Positions 51,958-63,178 of a stretch of 64,000 nucleotides of DNA are shown here, in pieces. The position numbers and the translations under genes are program-made. Source of the DNA: an uncultured Pseudomonadota bacterium. GTDB lineage: Bacteria > Pseudomonadota > Gammaproteobacteria > Steroidobacterales > Steroidobacteraceae. The notes under the pieces are model-generated. The model was not told the DNA's origin. It searched no databases and saw nothing but the letters and a program-made list of their open reading frames with translations. Within the stretch, counting starts at the first letter, position 1. Every line of letters starts with the position of its first letter. The stretch is taken from contig CAIRLC010000044.1 of NCBI GenBank assembly GCA_903879335.1, positions 62,001-126,000 on the forward strand, in the 5' to 3' direction.

Positions 51958-54717
51958 ATGGAAAAGACCTACGCACCCGGTGATATCGAAACACGCCTTT
52001 ACCAGCGATGGGAGGCCGAGGGCCGATTCAAGGCCAGCGGAACCGGGACGCCCTATGCCATCGTGATTCCGCCGCCGAATGTCACCGGCACCCTACATAT
52101 GGGACATGCCTTTCAAGACACCATTATGGACGCCCTCACGCGGTACCACCGCATGCGTGGCGATGACACGCTTTGGCAGCCCGGCACTGATCATGCCGGC
52201 ATTGCAACCCAAATGGTCGTCGAGCGGCAATTGAATGCAGCCGGACAAACACGCCACGATTTAGGCCGGGAAGCATTCGTAGAACGGGTCTGGCAATGGA
52301 AAGAAGAGTCCGGCGGCACAATCGCGCGCCAAATGCGGCGGCTTGGTGCGAGTGTGGATTGGTCACGCGACCGATTTACGATGGACGAGGGGCTCTCTAA
52401 AGCGGTCACCGAAACCTTCGTGAAACTCTTTGATGAAGGCTTGATTTACCGCGGCAAGCGCCTGGTGAATTGGGATCCGGTCCTCCACACCGCGTTGTCT
52501 GATCTAGAAGTCTTATCCACCGAAGAACAGGGTAGCCTTTGGCATCTGCGCTACCCGCTCGCCGATGGCACGGGGCACCTGATCGTTGCCACCACCCGGC
52601 CAGAAACGCTCCTCGGAGACACGGCAGTCGCTGTGCATCCGGAGGATGAGCGCTACGCTCATTTGGTCGGCAAGACCATTCGACTGCCACTCACCGATCG
52701 TGAAATACCGATCGTTGCTGATACGTATGTGGAACGCGAGTTTGGTACTGGCTGTGTAAAGATCACTCCAGCCCATGACTTCAATGATTATGAACTCGGT
52801 CTGCGGCACAATTTGCCGCTGATCAATATTTTTGATCGTAACGCGGCGCTGAACGATGCGGTGCCCGCGCGTTATCAAGGACTAGATCGATTTGAGGCTC
52901 GTAAGCAGATCGTTGCCGATCTTGAAGGTCTCGACCTGATCGAAAAAATAGACCCTCACACGCTGATGACGCCGCGCGGCGACCGCTCGAATGCCGTCAT
53001 TGAACCGTGGCTCACGGACCAGTGGTATGTCCGCATCGAGCCTCTCGCAAAACCGGCTATTGAAGCCGTCGAATCGGGACGCATTCGGTTTGTGCCCGAG
53101 AATTGGGACCGAACCTATTTCGAATGGATGCGGAACATTAAAGATTGGTGCATCAGCCGCCAACTCTGGTGGGGACACCGCGTACCTGCATGGTATGGCC
53201 CAGATGGCGCTATCTATGTCGGCCGCAATGAGACTGATGCACGACAGCGCCATAACATCCCGAATGACGTGGTCTTGACTCAGGACGAAGACGTCCTCGA
53301 TACGTGGTATTCGTCAGCACTCTGGCCATTCTCGACGATGGGATGGCCGGATGACACCGCCGAAGTGAAGAAGTACTACCCCACATCCGTGTTGGTTACG
53401 GGCTTCGACATCATCTTTTTCTGGGTTGCCCGAATGATCATGTTCGGGCTTAAGTTCATGGACGACGTGCCGTTCCGCGAAGTCTACGTGCACGGTCTCA
53501 TCCGTGATAACGAAGGCCAGAAGATGTCGAAGTCGAAGGGTAATGTCCTCGACCCGATTGACCTGATCGATGGCATTGATCTGGAGTCGCTGGTCAAAAA
53601 ACGGACCTCTGGACTCATGCAGCCGCATTTAGCGGCCGGTATCGAGAAATCGACTCGGAAGCAGTTCCCCGACGGAATTTCATCTTACGGTACCGACGCG
53701 CTACGGTTCACCTTCGCGTCGTTGGCAACTTTGTCGCGCGACATTCGATTCGATGTGGGCAGAATCGAAGGTTATCGGAACTTCTGCAATAAGCTGTGGA
53801 ACGCCGCACGCTACGTCTCAATGAGTGTCGAAGGCCAAGATCTCGGCGATGGCTCTGAACCTCAAAGTCTCGCCGACCGCTGGATTCGCTCGCGCCTAGC
53901 CGCGATGATCAGCGCGCTTGATCAATCCTTTGAAACGTATCGATTTGATCTCGCGAGCCAAGCGCTCTATGAATTCACCTGGTATGAATTCTGCGACTGG
54001 TATTTAGAACTGAGTAAGGCTGTACTGCAGTCAGACACGGCATCTGAGAGCGACAAGCGCGCGGCTCGCAGAACCCTGATCGAAACACTGGAAACGATTT
54101 TGCGGGCCTTGCATCCGCTCATGCCATTTATCACCGAGGAGATTTGGCAGCGAGTCGGTCCAATCGCGGGCCGCGTCGGCCCAACCATCATGTCCCAACC
54201 GTGGCCGACCACAGCTGGGCGAGATGCTGAGGTTGAAGCTGAAATGGGTTGGACCCAAAGCGTCATTTTGGGCGTCCGCCAGATTCGAGGCGAGATGGAC
54301 ATTGCTCCTTCCAAGCGATTCGAAGTGTTACTTGAAAACGCGAGCGAAGCGGACCTGATCCGCCTGACACGCACCCGTCACTTTATCGAGCGTTTGGCGA
54401 ATCTGTCCGGTCTAAGAGCCCTGACGGCCGGAGAATCTGCGCCAGAGTCCGCGGTCGCATTGGTCGGCGAGCTACGCATTTTGGTGCCAATGGCTGGGTT
54501 AATTGACGTGGCGGCCGAAGTCTCCCGTTTGGAAAAGCGGATCGCCAAGATCCGTCAGGATCTCAGCAAGACGGAAGCGAAACTATCCAACGCGAACTTC
54601 GTCGCAAATGCGCCGGCCGCCGTCGTGGATCAAGAGCGTGGACGAATCGCCGATTTCACCCGTGAAGTGTCTAGCCTTGAGGCGCAACTCGAACGGGTCA
54701 AGGCGCTCGGCGGCTGA
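51958..54717 (+). CDS. valS: Valyl-tRNA synthetase
   Basis: Class I synthetase charging tRNA-Val. The 919-residue protein has the HIGH-type motif [12 protein letters not shown] near 40-51, a CP1 editing domain with [14 protein letters not shown] near 219, KMSKSKGN at 522-529, an anticodon-binding domain and a C-terminal coiled coil ([20 protein letters not shown]). Nothing unusual apart from slightly shorter length than E. coli ValS. Confidence 0.98.
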   Translation: MEKTYAPGDIETRLYQRWEAEGRFKASGTGTPYAIVIPPPNVTGTLHMGHAFQDTIMDALTRYHRMRGDDTLWQPGTDHAGIATQMVVERQLNAAGQTRHDLGREAFVERVWQWKEESGGTIARQMRRLGASVDWSRDRFTMDEGLSKAVTETFVKLFDEGLIYRGKRLVNWDPVLHTALSDLEVLSTEEQGSLWHLRYPLADGTGHLIVATTRPETLLGDTAVAVHPEDERYAHLVGKTIRLPLTDREIPIVADTYVEREFGTGCVKITPAHDFNDYELGLRHNLPLINIFDRNAALNDAVPARYQGLDRFEARKQIVADLEGLDLIEKIDPHTLMTPRGDRSNAVIEPWLTDQWYVRIEPLAKPAIEAVESGRIRFVPENWDRTYFEWMRNIKDWCISRQLWWGHRVPAWYGPDGAIYVGRNETDARQRHNIPNDVVLTQDEDVLDTWYSSALWPFSTMGWPDDTAEVKKYYPTSVLVTGFDIIFFWVARMIMFGLKFMDDVPFREVYVHGLIRDNEGQKMSKSKGNVLDPIDLIDGIDLESLVKKRTSGLMQPHLAAGIEKSTRKQFPDGISSYGTDALRFTFASLATLSRDIRFDVGRIEGYRNFCNKLWNAARYVSMSVEGQDLGDGSEPQSLADRWIRSRLAAMISALDQSFETYRFDLASQALYEFTWYEFCDWYLELSKAVLQSDTASESDKRAARRTLIETLETILRALHPLMPFITEEIWQRVGPIAGRVGPTIMSQPWPTTAGRDAEVEAEMGWTQSVILGVRQIRGEMDIAPSKRFEVLLENASEADLIRLTRTRHFIERLANLSGLRALTAGESAPESAVALVGELRILVPMAGLIDVAAEVSRLEKRIAKIRQDLSKTEAKLSNANFVANAPAAVVDQERGRIADFTREVSSLEAQLERVKALGG

Positions 54718-54718
54718 C

Positions 54719-55501
54719 ATGTGGGCCTTCGCGATTGTGCTCGCGCTTGCGGCTAGCACGATTGCTGCGATCGTGCTGCCGTCGTTCCTACGTGAACGAC
54801 GGCGGCGTGTTTTGCGCACGCCAGGCAATGACCTATTACGGGCTCGTCTGGCCCGGACTCGGGCTTGGAAAAGGTTACCGGTTGAGCTGCGCAGCCGATT
54901 AGAGGAGCGCGTTCGCGTCTTTCTGGGTGAGCGTGAGTTCATTGGGTGCGGTGGTCTGAAGATCTCTGAACCGATCCGCGTAACCATCGCCGCGGAAGCC
55001 TGTTTATTGCTGTTAGGGCACGACAGACACGTGTACGACGAGCTACAAGCTATTCTCGTTTACCCAGACGAATTCGTTGTTTCAGACTTGTCAGAAGAGT
55101 ACGGCATCGTCACGGAAGAATCCCGCCCGCTGTCTGGTCAAAGTTGGGACACGTCGAGGGTCATTTTATCGTGGCAAGATGTGACTGAAGCGGGGCCCGG
55201 CTATAACGTCGTGATCCACGAGTTTGCTCACTATCACGATTACGCCGCCGGTTTTACGGCCGGCTTGGGCGGAAGCCGTTGGACAAGTGTGGTGAAAGCG
55301 GCATTCGACACGCTCGAAGCGGCTGAAGCGGAGGAGCGTCCCTGCGTGTTAGATCCGTATAGCCTAGAAAGCGACGCGGAATTTTTTGCCGTAGCAACCG
55401 AAGCCTTCATCGAAGAACCGGATTCCTTACAAGAAGATTTTCCAGACGTTTATGACGAATTAGCCCGCCTGTATGAGATTGATCCCCGGCTTTGGTCTTG
55501 A
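54719..55501 (+). CDS. mtfA: Zinc-dependent peptidase MtfA family (M90)
   Basis: A 260-residue protein with an N-terminal hydrophobic segment (FAIVLALAASTIAAIVL) and the zinc motif HEFAH at 167-171 followed by YHD. In E. coli MtfA binds the repressor Mlc and affects glucose transport; no phosphotransferase genes are visible here, so its role may differ. The ATG begins 2 bases after the valS stop. Confidence 0.88.
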   Translation: MWAFAIVLALAASTIAAIVLPSFLRERRRRVLRTPGNDLLRARLARTRAWKRLPVELRSRLEERVRVFLGEREFIGCGGLKISEPIRVTIAAEACLLLLGHDRHVYDELQAILVYPDEFVVSDLSEEYGIVTEESRPLSGQSWDTSRVILSWQDVTEAGPGYNVVIHEFAHYHDYAAGFTAGLGGSRWTSVVKAAFDTLEAAEAEERPCVLDPYSLESDAEFFAVATEAFIEEPDSLQEDFPDVYDELARLYEIDPRLWS

Positions 55502-55629
55502 CCACTCTAACGTTGAACGCCGCTCCTCGGCCTTAATCCAGCACGCCTACGGAGCCGAGACGTCACATCATCGATAACCGGCGCCGTGCTCGGAATGATC
55601 TTCTGAACGCTCAGGATCGAGGTAGTGCC

Positions 55630-57231
55630 TCAGGGCGCAATTGCCAGATGCTCGCGTGTTTCCCTGAACGTGATTCCTGGCCACCGCTCAATCGTCAACT
55701 CGAGGTTGACCCGGCCAGGTGCCAGATAAACCAGTTCGCCGGCATGATCGAGCGCCAAATATTCGTAACATCGCTCACGGAACTCGGCGAGCATTTTGGC
55801 GTCTTCGCAGTGGATCCAACGCGCTGTTGCAACCGAAATACCTTCAAAGACGCACTGAACAGAATATTCATCCTGCAGACGAAACGCGACAACTTCGAAT
55901 TGGAGTTGACCGACAGCACCTAGAATGGAGTCGTTGTTTCGCAACGGTCTGAATAGCTGGGTGGCGCCCTCTTCACATAACTGGGCCAGCCCCTTCTGTA
56001 GTGCCTTGGCCTTCAGGGGATCTTTGAGAACGGCTCTGCGAAAAAGTTCAGGCGCGAAATTGGGAATGCCGGTAAATGTAATCTTTTCGCCTTCCGTGAA
56101 GGTATCACCGATATTAATCGTGCCGTGGTTATGAAGACCGATGATGTCCCCAGCGAAGGCCTCCTCCGCCGTTTGCCGATCGGCAGCCATGAAGGTGAGT
56201 GCATCGGCGATACGGACTTCTTTACCCAACCGGACGTGACGAAGGCGCATACCGCGAAGATAGCGGCCTGAACAAATTCTCAAAAAGGCAATTCGGTCAC
56301 GATGGGATGGATCCATATTGGCTTGGATCTTAAAAACGAAGCCCGAAAATTTTTCCTCCGCCGCTTCAACCAAACGACCGGTCGTGGCTCGAGGTCGCGG
56401 GCCCGGGGCGTGCGTCACGAATGATGCAAGCAACTCTTCGACACCAAAGTTATTGATCGCCGAACCGAAGAACACCGGCGTCTGTTTAGCGTTGAGGTAG
56501 GCGTCGATCTCAAACTCCGCCGTGGCCCCGCGCACCAATTCAACTTCATCAAAGTAGGCATCTCTGTCGTCGCCTAAAAAGGCGGCAGCCTCATCCGACA
56601 TCAAGCCGTCAATCACCAGATTCGTACCTGCCCGGCCACCAGCCGCCGCCTCATAGGCGTAAATCTTGTCTTCAACGAGATGGTAGATGCCCTTTAAGGC
56701 GCGTCCCATGCCGATGGGCCACGTCACTGGCGAACACTTGAGCCCTAATACGCGCTCGATTTCATCGAGCAATTCAATCGGCTCGCGCCCTTCCCGATCG
56801 AGCTTATTGACGAACGTCATGATCGGCGTGTCTCGAAGACGGCAGACCTCCATCAACTTAATCGTTCGCTCTTCGACGCCTTTCGCACAATCGATCACCA
56901 TGAGCGCGGAATCGACGGCGGTCAAAGTTCGGTAGGTGTCCTCAGAGAAGTCCTCGTGGCCAGGGGTATCGAGCAAGTTGACGATCTGGTCACGATAGGG
57001 GAACTGCATGACCGACGAGGTCACTGAAATTCCTCTCTGTTGCTCTAAGCGCATCCAGTCGGAGGTGGCATGTCGTGCCGCCTTCCGCCCTTTCACGGTA
57101 CCCGCCATCTGAATAGCGCCGCCGAATAGCAATAGCTTCTCGGTCAACGTCGTCTTACCGGCGTCCGGGTGGGAAATGATGGCAAAGGTTCTGCGCCGAC
57201 CAATTTCGGCGGCGATAGCATTCTCGGTCAT
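55630..57231 (-). CDS. prfC: Peptide chain release factor 3
   Basis: GTPase that recycles RF1 and RF2 after peptide release. The 533-residue protein has the G1 motif [18 protein letters not shown] near 18, [33 protein letters not shown] near 90 and [11 protein letters not shown] near 140, which separate RF3 from EF-G. It converges with mtfA; the 128-base gap between the stops shows no convincing terminator. Confidence 0.97.
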   Translation of the reverse strand: MTENAIAAEIGRRRTFAIISHPDAGKTTLTEKLLLFGGAIQMAGTVKGRKAARHATSDWMRLEQQRGISVTSSVMQFPYRDQIVNLLDTPGHEDFSEDTYRTLTAVDSALMVIDCAKGVEERTIKLMEVCRLRDTPIMTFVNKLDREGREPIELLDEIERVLGLKCSPVTWPIGMGRALKGIYHLVEDKIYAYEAAAGGRAGTNLVIDGLMSDEAAAFLGDDRDAYFDEVELVRGATAEFEIDAYLNAKQTPVFFGSAINNFGVEELLASFVTHAPGPRPRATTGRLVEAAEEKFSGFVFKIQANMDPSHRDRIAFLRICSGRYLRGMRLRHVRLGKEVRIADALTFMAADRQTAEEAFAGDIIGLHNHGTINIGDTFTEGEKITFTGIPNFAPELFRRAVLKDPLKAKALQKGLAQLCEEGATQLFRPLRNNDSILGAVGQLQFEVVAFRLQDEYSVQCVFEGISVATARWIHCEDAKMLAEFRERCYEYLALDHAGELVYLAPGRVNLELTIERWPGITFRETREHLAIAP

Positions 57232-57404
57232 GGGGAACTGGAGCCTCGAGGGGCCGCCATGGTAGCCGTTTGGCGCTCCGCGCGCACGGGCAGGCAGCCG
57301 ACGATGGCTTTTCCGGAGGGAGTCGGCACAAACCCCAACTGGCCAGCGTTACAGCCACCATGCGAAAATAGTGGTCTTTTCGGACTCGAAATCAGCAAAA
57401 AGTC

Positions 57405-58223
57405 GTGGTTATGCCTAATTCCAAGCCACTTTTACACACAGCGTTCTACAAATTCTCGCCGCTGGAGAATGTAGACGAGATGATTGATCAGATCCGGGGT
57501 CTCACGGAAAACCTGCAAGGCAGCATTTTGCTGGCCCCGGAAGGGATCAACGGCATGGTGGCTGGTGACATTGAGGCAATCGATGCATTTGAGACTGGCT
57601 TGCAAGCGATTCCGGCCTTCGTAGGCATCACTTTCAAGCGCAGCGAATGTAAAACCGTCCCCTTCAAGAAAATGAAGATCCGCCGCAAGCCTGAGATCGT
57701 TCCGCTGGGCATTGAAGGAGTGGATGTCACGGCGGGCATGGGCATTAATGTCAGCCCTGCTGAGTGGCGCGAACTCATAGATCAGGATGATGTGGTCCTG
57801 CTAGACAATAGAAATAGTTTTGAATACCGACTCGGACGATTCCGAAATGCCATTGATCCCGGCGTTGCAAATTTTAGAGACTTCCCTGAATACGTCAAAG
57901 CACATGTTGCCGAATGGAAGTCGGAAGGCAAACGAGTCGCGATGTACTGCACGGGCGGGATTCGCTGCGAAAAGACGAGCGCTTGGATGCGTGAATTCGA
58001 TGTACCTGTCTATCAGCTCGAGGGTGGCATCCTGAATTATTTTCTACAGATGCCAGATGCTGAAAAAGACTGGGACGGCGAATGCTTTGTTTTCGATAAC
58101 CGAATTGCCCTAGACACCCACATGCAAGAAACCGATACGACGCTGGAAGACGTCTACGAGGGCGAACCGGACGGCGAATGGCGATTGCACCGAGCACGCC
58201 GACTTCAGGGCGACGATACGTGA
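57405..58223 (+). CDS. trhO: tRNA uridine(34) 5-hydroxylase TrhO (rhodanese domain)
   Basis: Oxygen-dependent hydroxylase producing ho5U34 on tRNA. The 272-residue protein has the N-terminal YceA domain (GSILLAPEGINGMVAG; KRSECKTVPFKKMKIRRKPE) and a rhodanese domain with active loop YCTGGIRCEK: Cys182 is the expected catalytic residue and Cys188 follows. The start is GTG 57405 or ATG 57411. It overlaps the next gene by 4 bp (GTGA). Confidence 0.93.
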   Translation: MVMPNSKPLLHTAFYKFSPLENVDEMIDQIRGLTENLQGSILLAPEGINGMVAGDIEAIDAFETGLQAIPAFVGITFKRSECKTVPFKKMKIRRKPEIVPLGIEGVDVTAGMGINVSPAEWRELIDQDDVVLLDNRNSFEYRLGRFRNAIDPGVANFRDFPEYVKAHVAEWKSEGKRVAMYCTGGIRCEKTSAWMREFDVPVYQLEGGILNYFLQMPDAEKDWDGECFVFDNRIALDTHMQETDTTLEDVYEGEPDGEWRLHRARRLQGDDT

Positions 58224-59152
58224 TTAATGATCGCGCGACACGCCGGTCGCGCCGGGAAGGGGTCGCGCCTAGTCGAATCGTGCTCCCGCCAGGGAATTGG
58301 AATTTAATCCTCGACTTTCTTGCTGAGCGGTTTACGACGATTCCGAGGTCCGAGATTGAAGCTCGAATGGGCCGCGGTGACGTGACTGATAGCCAAGGAT
58401 CTCCGATTGCGCCCAGCCGACATTACAGCCCTCACTTAGAAATTTATTATTACCGCACGATTGAAGCTGAACCTCGCATTCCATTTGACGAAGTCATTCT
58501 CTTTAGAGACGAGCACCTGATTGCCGTCGACAAGCCCCACTTTCTTCCAGTAACGCCCAGTGGGCATTACTTACAAGAGACACTGCTGATTCGTTTGATT
58601 CGAGCTTTAGACATCGACACTTTGGCACCGATGCACCGCATTGATCGCGAGACCGCTGGTGTCGTGTTGTTCACGATCGAACCAAGAGTACGTGGACAGT
58701 ATCAGCAACTTTTCGCGCAACGAGCTGTCCTTAAGCATTACGAAGCCATCGCCCCTTATCGGCCAGACCTGCAAATGCCGTACAGGCGGCGAAGTCGCTT
58801 GGTCACCGGGGAACCCTTCATGCGCATGCAAGAAGACGGCACGGCCAGAGATGCAGAGCACAACGCCGATACTCAGATCGAATTACTGGAAGTGTTCCCC
58901 GGCGAAACTCTGGCTCGTTATCGCCTGACGCCGTCCACAGGGAAAAAGCACCAATTACGCGTACACATGGCGTCGCTCGGAATTCCGATTCTGAATGATT
59001 CACTCTATCCGGAGGTGCATTCACAGAGCCAGCTGGATGCCAATGGTTACGCAGCACCGTTGAAACTCTTGGCACGAGACATTGCCTTTAAGGACCCGAT
59101 CAACGGCGCTGAACGTTGCTTTCAGAGCCGTTTCACACTCAGCGTGGATTGA
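58220..59152 (+). CDS. RluA-family pseudouridine synthase
   Basis: Predicted RNA pseudouridine synthase of 310 residues. The catalytic Asp142 lies in MHRIDRETAGVVLF; AVDKPHFLPVTPSG, GKKHQLRVHMASLG and PILNDSLYP are typical of the RluA/TruC branch. It begins with a basic segment rather than an S4 domain. GTG at 58220 overlaps the trhO stop, suggesting coupled production of two RNA-modifying enzymes. The target RNA cannot be inferred. Confidence 0.88.
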   Translation: MINDRATRRSRREGVAPSRIVLPPGNWNLILDFLAERFTTIPRSEIEARMGRGDVTDSQGSPIAPSRHYSPHLEIYYYRTIEAEPRIPFDEVILFRDEHLIAVDKPHFLPVTPSGHYLQETLLIRLIRALDIDTLAPMHRIDRETAGVVLFTIEPRVRGQYQQLFAQRAVLKHYEAIAPYRPDLQMPYRRRSRLVTGEPFMRMQEDGTARDAEHNADTQIELLEVFPGETLARYRLTPSTGKKHQLRVHMASLGIPILNDSLYPEVHSQSQLDANGYAAPLKLLARDIAFKDPINGAERCFQSRFTLSVD

Positions 59153-59225
59153 CGATCAAACCAGATGGGGTCGAGGCGTGCATCTCAGGCGCGGAAACTC
59201 CCGATCGGACTGTGAGTCATCGAGG

Positions 59226-59753
59226 TCAGGATTTCCGCCGTCGGTCGTTGGCCCGGTGTGAGGGCCTGCCGATTAACCAATCATTCAGATCCAGACGATG
59301 CACGAGCGCATCCTCGCGACCCCCAATCGCTTGGTAGTAGCCACGGCGTATGCCCACTTGTGTGAAGCCGAGCGACTGATACAACAGCAGAGCCGGACGG
59401 TTAGAGGGGCGGACTTCAAGAAAAATCCAAGAGTTTCCGGTCCCGCGGGCTTCGTCGAGTAACCATTCCATCAGGCCGCGGCCAGCACTGAGTCCGCGCT
59501 GATCTGCGCGGACACAGACATTGAGAACGTGGGCTTCACCGGCACCCGTCGCCATGATGCCGTAACCAACAATTTCGCCGTCTCTGTCGAGCACCCGACA
59601 GCAATATCCGGCACGAATGCATTCGCGAAATACGCCTGCATTCCAAGGAAACATATAAGACTCGGCCTCGACCGCCGCAACATCCACTAGATCATCCTCA
59701 GTCATTCGACGATTGATGATCGCAGCGGATTGAGTCTCAAGTGCGGCGGACAC
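59226..59753 (-). CDS. rimI: Ribosomal-protein-alanine N-acetyltransferase RimI
   Basis: GNAT enzyme that acetylates the N-terminal Ala of ribosomal protein S18. The 175-residue protein contains EAESYMFPWNAGVFREC, VCVRADQRGLSAGRGLMEWL (acetyl-CoA loop) and EVRPSNRPALLLYQSLGF. GTG at 59753 is preferred: GGAGG lies 6 bases upstream and a longer frame has none. It overlaps the end of the uracil-DNA glycosylase gene. Confidence 0.9.
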   Translation of the reverse strand: MSAALETQSAAIINRRMTEDDLVDVAAVEAESYMFPWNAGVFRECIRAGYCCRVLDRDGEIVGYGIMATGAGEAHVLNVCVRADQRGLSAGRGLMEWLLDEARGTGNSWIFLEVRPSNRPALLLYQSLGFTQVGIRRGYYQAIGGREDALVHRLDLNDWLIGRPSHRANDRRRKS

Positions 59754-60573
59754 GAGCCACCTCCAGTGCAAATTTTAAATCCATCCAAGCCTTGCGCTTT
59801 TCGCCGGGCGATCGCAGCAAATAGGCCGGATGGTAGGTCACGATGACAGGAGTTTGGCGACTGCCCAACGGGTGCACTTTGCCGCGCAGTTGTGCCAATG
59901 GCGTGTCGACGCCCAGAAGATTTTGCGCAGCCACTCGGCCTACACAAACAATTAAATCGGGCGCGACCAGATCAATCTGTCTCTGCAAATTGGGCAAGCA
60001 CTGTCGGACTTCCTCAACGGAGGGGTCTCTATTGGCGGGCGGGCGACACTTCAGCACATTGGCGATATACACAGAGGCGCGGGGCTGGCCGGCAGCGTTC
60101 AGCATGGCATTCAACAACTGCCCTGCGCGCCCAACAAATGGTTCACCGGCGCGATCTTCGTCAGCGCCTGGGGCCTCGCCCACAATCAGCCAGCGCGCGC
60201 TGAGGTCCCCCACCCCGAAAACGGTCTGGGTTCTGGTTTCACACAACCCGCAGCGCCGACAGGCTTCGACGGCTGCCCGCAGCCCAGACCAATCGAGCCC
60301 GGAAGTATCAGGCGCCGGCATCACTGGGGCAGAGACCGGGTCGACAGCCGTCGGCTTGGTCGCCACAGGTGTAGGTCTTGTCGCCCGCGCGAACACGGGC
60401 GCAGGCGGCGATTGGGTGGCGATCTTGATGTCCGGTACTAGTGCTGGAACTGGCTCGTGAGCGATGACCACGGACTCCACGGCCTCAGCCACCAAGTCCG
60501 CGGGTCCTCCACGAAGGACATAGCGCTGGACGCCCATGGCGTCCAGTAGAGCCGCGCGACGCGGATCCATCAC
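59737..60573 (-). CDS. Uracil-DNA glycosylase, type 4 (4Fe-4S)
   Basis: Removes uracil from DNA. The 278-residue protein has an N-terminal Ala/Pro/Val-rich region of about 95 residues, then CRRCGLC near 106-112, motif GEAPGADEDRAGEPFVG near 132, the Cys in VLKCRPPANRDP, a Cys in VRQCLPN, and C-terminal VTYHPAYLLRSP. Four Cys fit an iron-sulfur cluster. The low-complexity N-terminal extension is probably disordered. Its start overlaps the pssA stop. Confidence 0.9.
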   Translation of the reverse strand: MMDPRRAALLDAMGVQRYVLRGGPADLVAEAVESVVIAHEPVPALVPDIKIATQSPPAPVFARATRPTPVATKPTAVDPVSAPVMPAPDTSGLDWSGLRAAVEACRRCGLCETRTQTVFGVGDLSARWLIVGEAPGADEDRAGEPFVGRAGQLLNAMLNAAGQPRASVYIANVLKCRPPANRDPSVEEVRQCLPNLQRQIDLVAPDLIVCVGRVAAQNLLGVDTPLAQLRGKVHPLGSRQTPVIVTYHPAYLLRSPGEKRKAWMDLKFALEVARVRRT

Positions 60574-61349
60574 GGTGCCCCTGCGCCCTCGAGCGGCCGG
60601 CGCCTCAACTTACGCCAAATGCCCACGATCGGCGCTGAGAGCGCAAAGCTCCCGGATAGCGCGAGCAAAACTAGTTGCGGATGCAGTGCGATGACGACGA
60701 AAAATAGTGGCACCAAAATGGCGTATGTAGCCTTAACGCGACCGGTCAACTGCACGCTCTTAAAGCTGGAGTAGTAGAAACGGCTCGTCATAAAGACAGC
60801 CACGAGGGCGGTAACGACGAAAGCCGCGACCAGGGCGCCGAGACCACTGAATGAGAATTCGTGCGCACACCAAATAAAAGACGCAACCACCGCGGCTCCC
60901 GATGGCGACGGTAAACCTTCGAAAAACCGCTTATCGACGACGGAGGTACGCGTATTGAACCGCGCGAGACGGAAAGCGGTCGATGCCGCATAGAAAAACG
61001 TGACTAGCCACCCGATTCGGCCCCAGACGAGGTTGTACTCCAATAATTTGGCGACACCCCACTGGTAGACGACGAGCGCTGGCGCGACGCCGAAAGCCAC
61101 CAAATCGGACAGACTGTCGTACTCCTTGCCAAAGGCAGACTCCGTGTGGGTCCATCGGGCGACGCGTCCATCGAGGCCATCGAAGATCATCGCGATGAAA
61201 ATAGCGATAGGAGCGCGCTCAAAATTCCCATCGATCGCGGCCACGATCGCATAAAACCCCGAGAACAAAGTTCCAGTGGTCAGGAGGTTGGGCAGCAGGA
61301 AGACACCCCGGCGGACCGGGCGGGCGGATTTTGGATTCTGGTTAGACAT
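60570..61349 (-). CDS. pssA: CDP-diacylglycerol-serine O-phosphatidyltransferase
   Basis: Makes phosphatidylserine, precursor of phosphatidylethanolamine, in the inner membrane. The 259-residue protein has the CDP-alcohol phosphatidyltransferase motif DGLDGRVARWTHTESAFGKE followed by YDSLSD, and about seven membrane helices; this is the CDP-OH type rather than the E. coli phospholipase-D-like enzyme. The ATG at 61349 is preferred. It is divergent from proS. Confidence 0.92.
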   Translation of the reverse strand: MSNQNPKSARPVRRGVFLLPNLLTTGTLFSGFYAIVAAIDGNFERAPIAIFIAMIFDGLDGRVARWTHTESAFGKEYDSLSDLVAFGVAPALVVYQWGVAKLLEYNLVWGRIGWLVTFFYAASTAFRLARFNTRTSVVDKRFFEGLPSPSGAAVVASFIWCAHEFSFSGLGALVAAFVVTALVAVFMTSRFYYSSFKSVQLTGRVKATYAILVPLFFVVIALHPQLVLLALSGSFALSAPIVGIWRKLRRRPLEGAGAP

Positions 61350-61367
61350 ACCGTGATCATAGGGCTC

Positions 61368-61382
61368 GTTGGGCGCCCCAAC
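61368..61382. repeat. Inverted repeat between pssA and proS
   Basis: GTTGGG, CGC, CCCAAC: perfect 6-base arms in the divergent pssA/proS promoter region. It could be an operator for either gene; none is known. Confidence 0.4.
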
Positions 61383-61458
61383 AACCGCCAAGAGCGGCGG
61401 CATCGGCTCCTGTTAATATGTACACCGTTCCCAAATGCTCCTCCCGAGGCCCCGCTCC

Positions 61459-63168
61459 ATGCGCTTGTCCACCTATCCGCTGCCGAACATGAAGGAAGTT
61501 CCCGCCGAGGCGGAGGTCATCAGCCATCAATTGATGCTCCGTGCCGGGCTCATCCGTCGCGTCGCAGCCGGCCTGTACACCTGGTTACCCATCGGTTTGC
61601 GGGTGTTACGCAAGGTCGAAACCATCATCCGGGAGGAAATGGACCGAGCTGGCGCCCTTGAGCTCCTCATGCCAACGATCCAGCCAGCCGAACTTTGGCA
61701 AGAATCAGGGCGCTGGGAGCAATTCGGACCGGAACTCCTTCGCCTCAAGGACCGCCATGACCGCGGGTTCGTCTACGGGCCAACCCACGAAGAGGTTATT
61801 ACCGACCTCGCCCGCCGCGAGCTCAAGAGCTACCGGCAGTTGCCGGTCAATTTCTACCAAATTCAGCTCAAATTTCGAGATGAGATCCGCCCCCGATTTG
61901 GCGTCATGCGCGCTCGTGAGTTTTTGATGAAGGATGCTTACAGCTTCCACATGGACTCAGCCTCTCTCGATGAAGGCTACAAGCTCATGTATGACGCATA
62001 TACGCGTATTTTCACGCGTATGGGGCTGAAATTCCGTGCCGTGCTAGCCGACCCAGGCGCGATCGGCGGGACAGGCTCGCAGGAGTTCCATGTGCTGGCC
62101 GCATCGGGTGAAGACGCGATTGCCTTCTCTGATGGTGACGATTACGCCGCCAACATTGAGAAAGCTGAAGCCTTGGCGCCGACCGCACCGCGATCCGCGC
62201 CTGCCGAGGTGATGAAATCAGTGCCGACGCCGGGCGCGAAGACCATCGCTGACCTCACTGCGGCCTTAGGCATCAACGCTGCACAGACGGTTAAGACACT
62301 GGTTGTGGATGGCGAAGACGGCGGAGTGGTGGCCTTGGTGATCCGTGGTGATCACGAACTCAATGCAATCAAGGCCCAAAACCTGCCGTCCGTAGCAAGC
62401 CCTCTTCGCTTGGCCACCGCCGAAAAGATCGTGGAAGTCTTGGGTTCCGAGATCGGCTACATCGGACCCGTCAATCTAGGCTGCAAAATCATTGCCGACC
62501 GCTCGGCAGTGGCGCTTGCCGATTTTGTCTGCGGCGCCAATGCGCGTGATGCGCATTTGGTCGGCGTCAATTGGGGACGAGACCTCCCGGAGCCAGAAGT
62601 CGCCGATTTACGGAACGTTGTCGAGGGCGATCCGAGCCCGTCAGGTCAAGGGACCTTGTCGATCGCTCGGGGTATCGAAGTCGGTCACGTCTTCAAACTC
62701 GGCCGCAAATACAGCGAAGCCCTAGGCGCCACCGTTCTTGATACGGGCGGCCAAAGCGTAGCCATGCTCATGGGCTGTTATGGCATCGGCGTGACTCGAG
62801 TCGTTGCAGCTGCCATTGAACAAAATCACGACGAACGCGGCATTACTTGGCCCGAGCCGCTCGCCCCGTTCAACGTCGTCTTGGTCCCTATGAATTATCA
62901 GAGGTCGGAGCGCGTTCGTGAAACCACCGACGCCCTCTACGCCCAACTCACGGCGGCCGGGATTGATGTCCTTTTAGACGACCGCGACGCACGTCCCGGA
63001 GTTAAATTCGCCGACGCTGAACTGTATGGAATTCCGCACCGTATCGTGATTGGAGATCGGGGCTTAGATGCAGGCACGCTGGAATATCGACACCGGCGGG
63101 CGGATGCAAACGAGGATATGCCGCTTGCCGAAGCGGTAGCCTTCTTGAAGAGCCGAATCCAAGCCTGA
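61459..63168 (+). CDS. proS: Prolyl-tRNA synthetase, bacterial type
   Basis: Class II synthetase charging tRNA-Pro. The 569-residue protein begins [20 protein letters not shown], contains [33 protein letters not shown], the inserted YbaK-like editing domain (about 220-400) and an anticodon-binding domain. The ATG at 61459 is preferred to one 24 bases earlier. Confidence 0.97.
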   Translation: MRLSTYPLPNMKEVPAEAEVISHQLMLRAGLIRRVAAGLYTWLPIGLRVLRKVETIIREEMDRAGALELLMPTIQPAELWQESGRWEQFGPELLRLKDRHDRGFVYGPTHEEVITDLARRELKSYRQLPVNFYQIQLKFRDEIRPRFGVMRAREFLMKDAYSFHMDSASLDEGYKLMYDAYTRIFTRMGLKFRAVLADPGAIGGTGSQEFHVLAASGEDAIAFSDGDDYAANIEKAEALAPTAPRSAPAEVMKSVPTPGAKTIADLTAALGINAAQTVKTLVVDGEDGGVVALVIRGDHELNAIKAQNLPSVASPLRLATAEKIVEVLGSEIGYIGPVNLGCKIIADRSAVALADFVCGANARDAHLVGVNWGRDLPEPEVADLRNVVEGDPSPSGQGTLSIARGIEVGHVFKLGRKYSEALGATVLDTGGQSVAMLMGCYGIGVTRVVAAAIEQNHDERGITWPEPLAPFNVVLVPMNYQRSERVRETTDALYAQLTAAGIDVLLDDRDARPGVKFADAELYGIPHRIVIGDRGLDAGTLEYRHRRADANEDMPLAEAVAFLKSRIQA

Positions 63169-63178
63169 GGAACTGCCC

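Noticed and set aside
54503-54718. MtfA frame extended into valS
   Set aside because: It runs inside the valS coding region; the ATG at 54719 starts the membrane segment.
55502-55629. Terminator between convergent mtfA and prfC
   Set aside because: Inverted arms such as CTCGGC/GCCGAG have long loops and no T-run.
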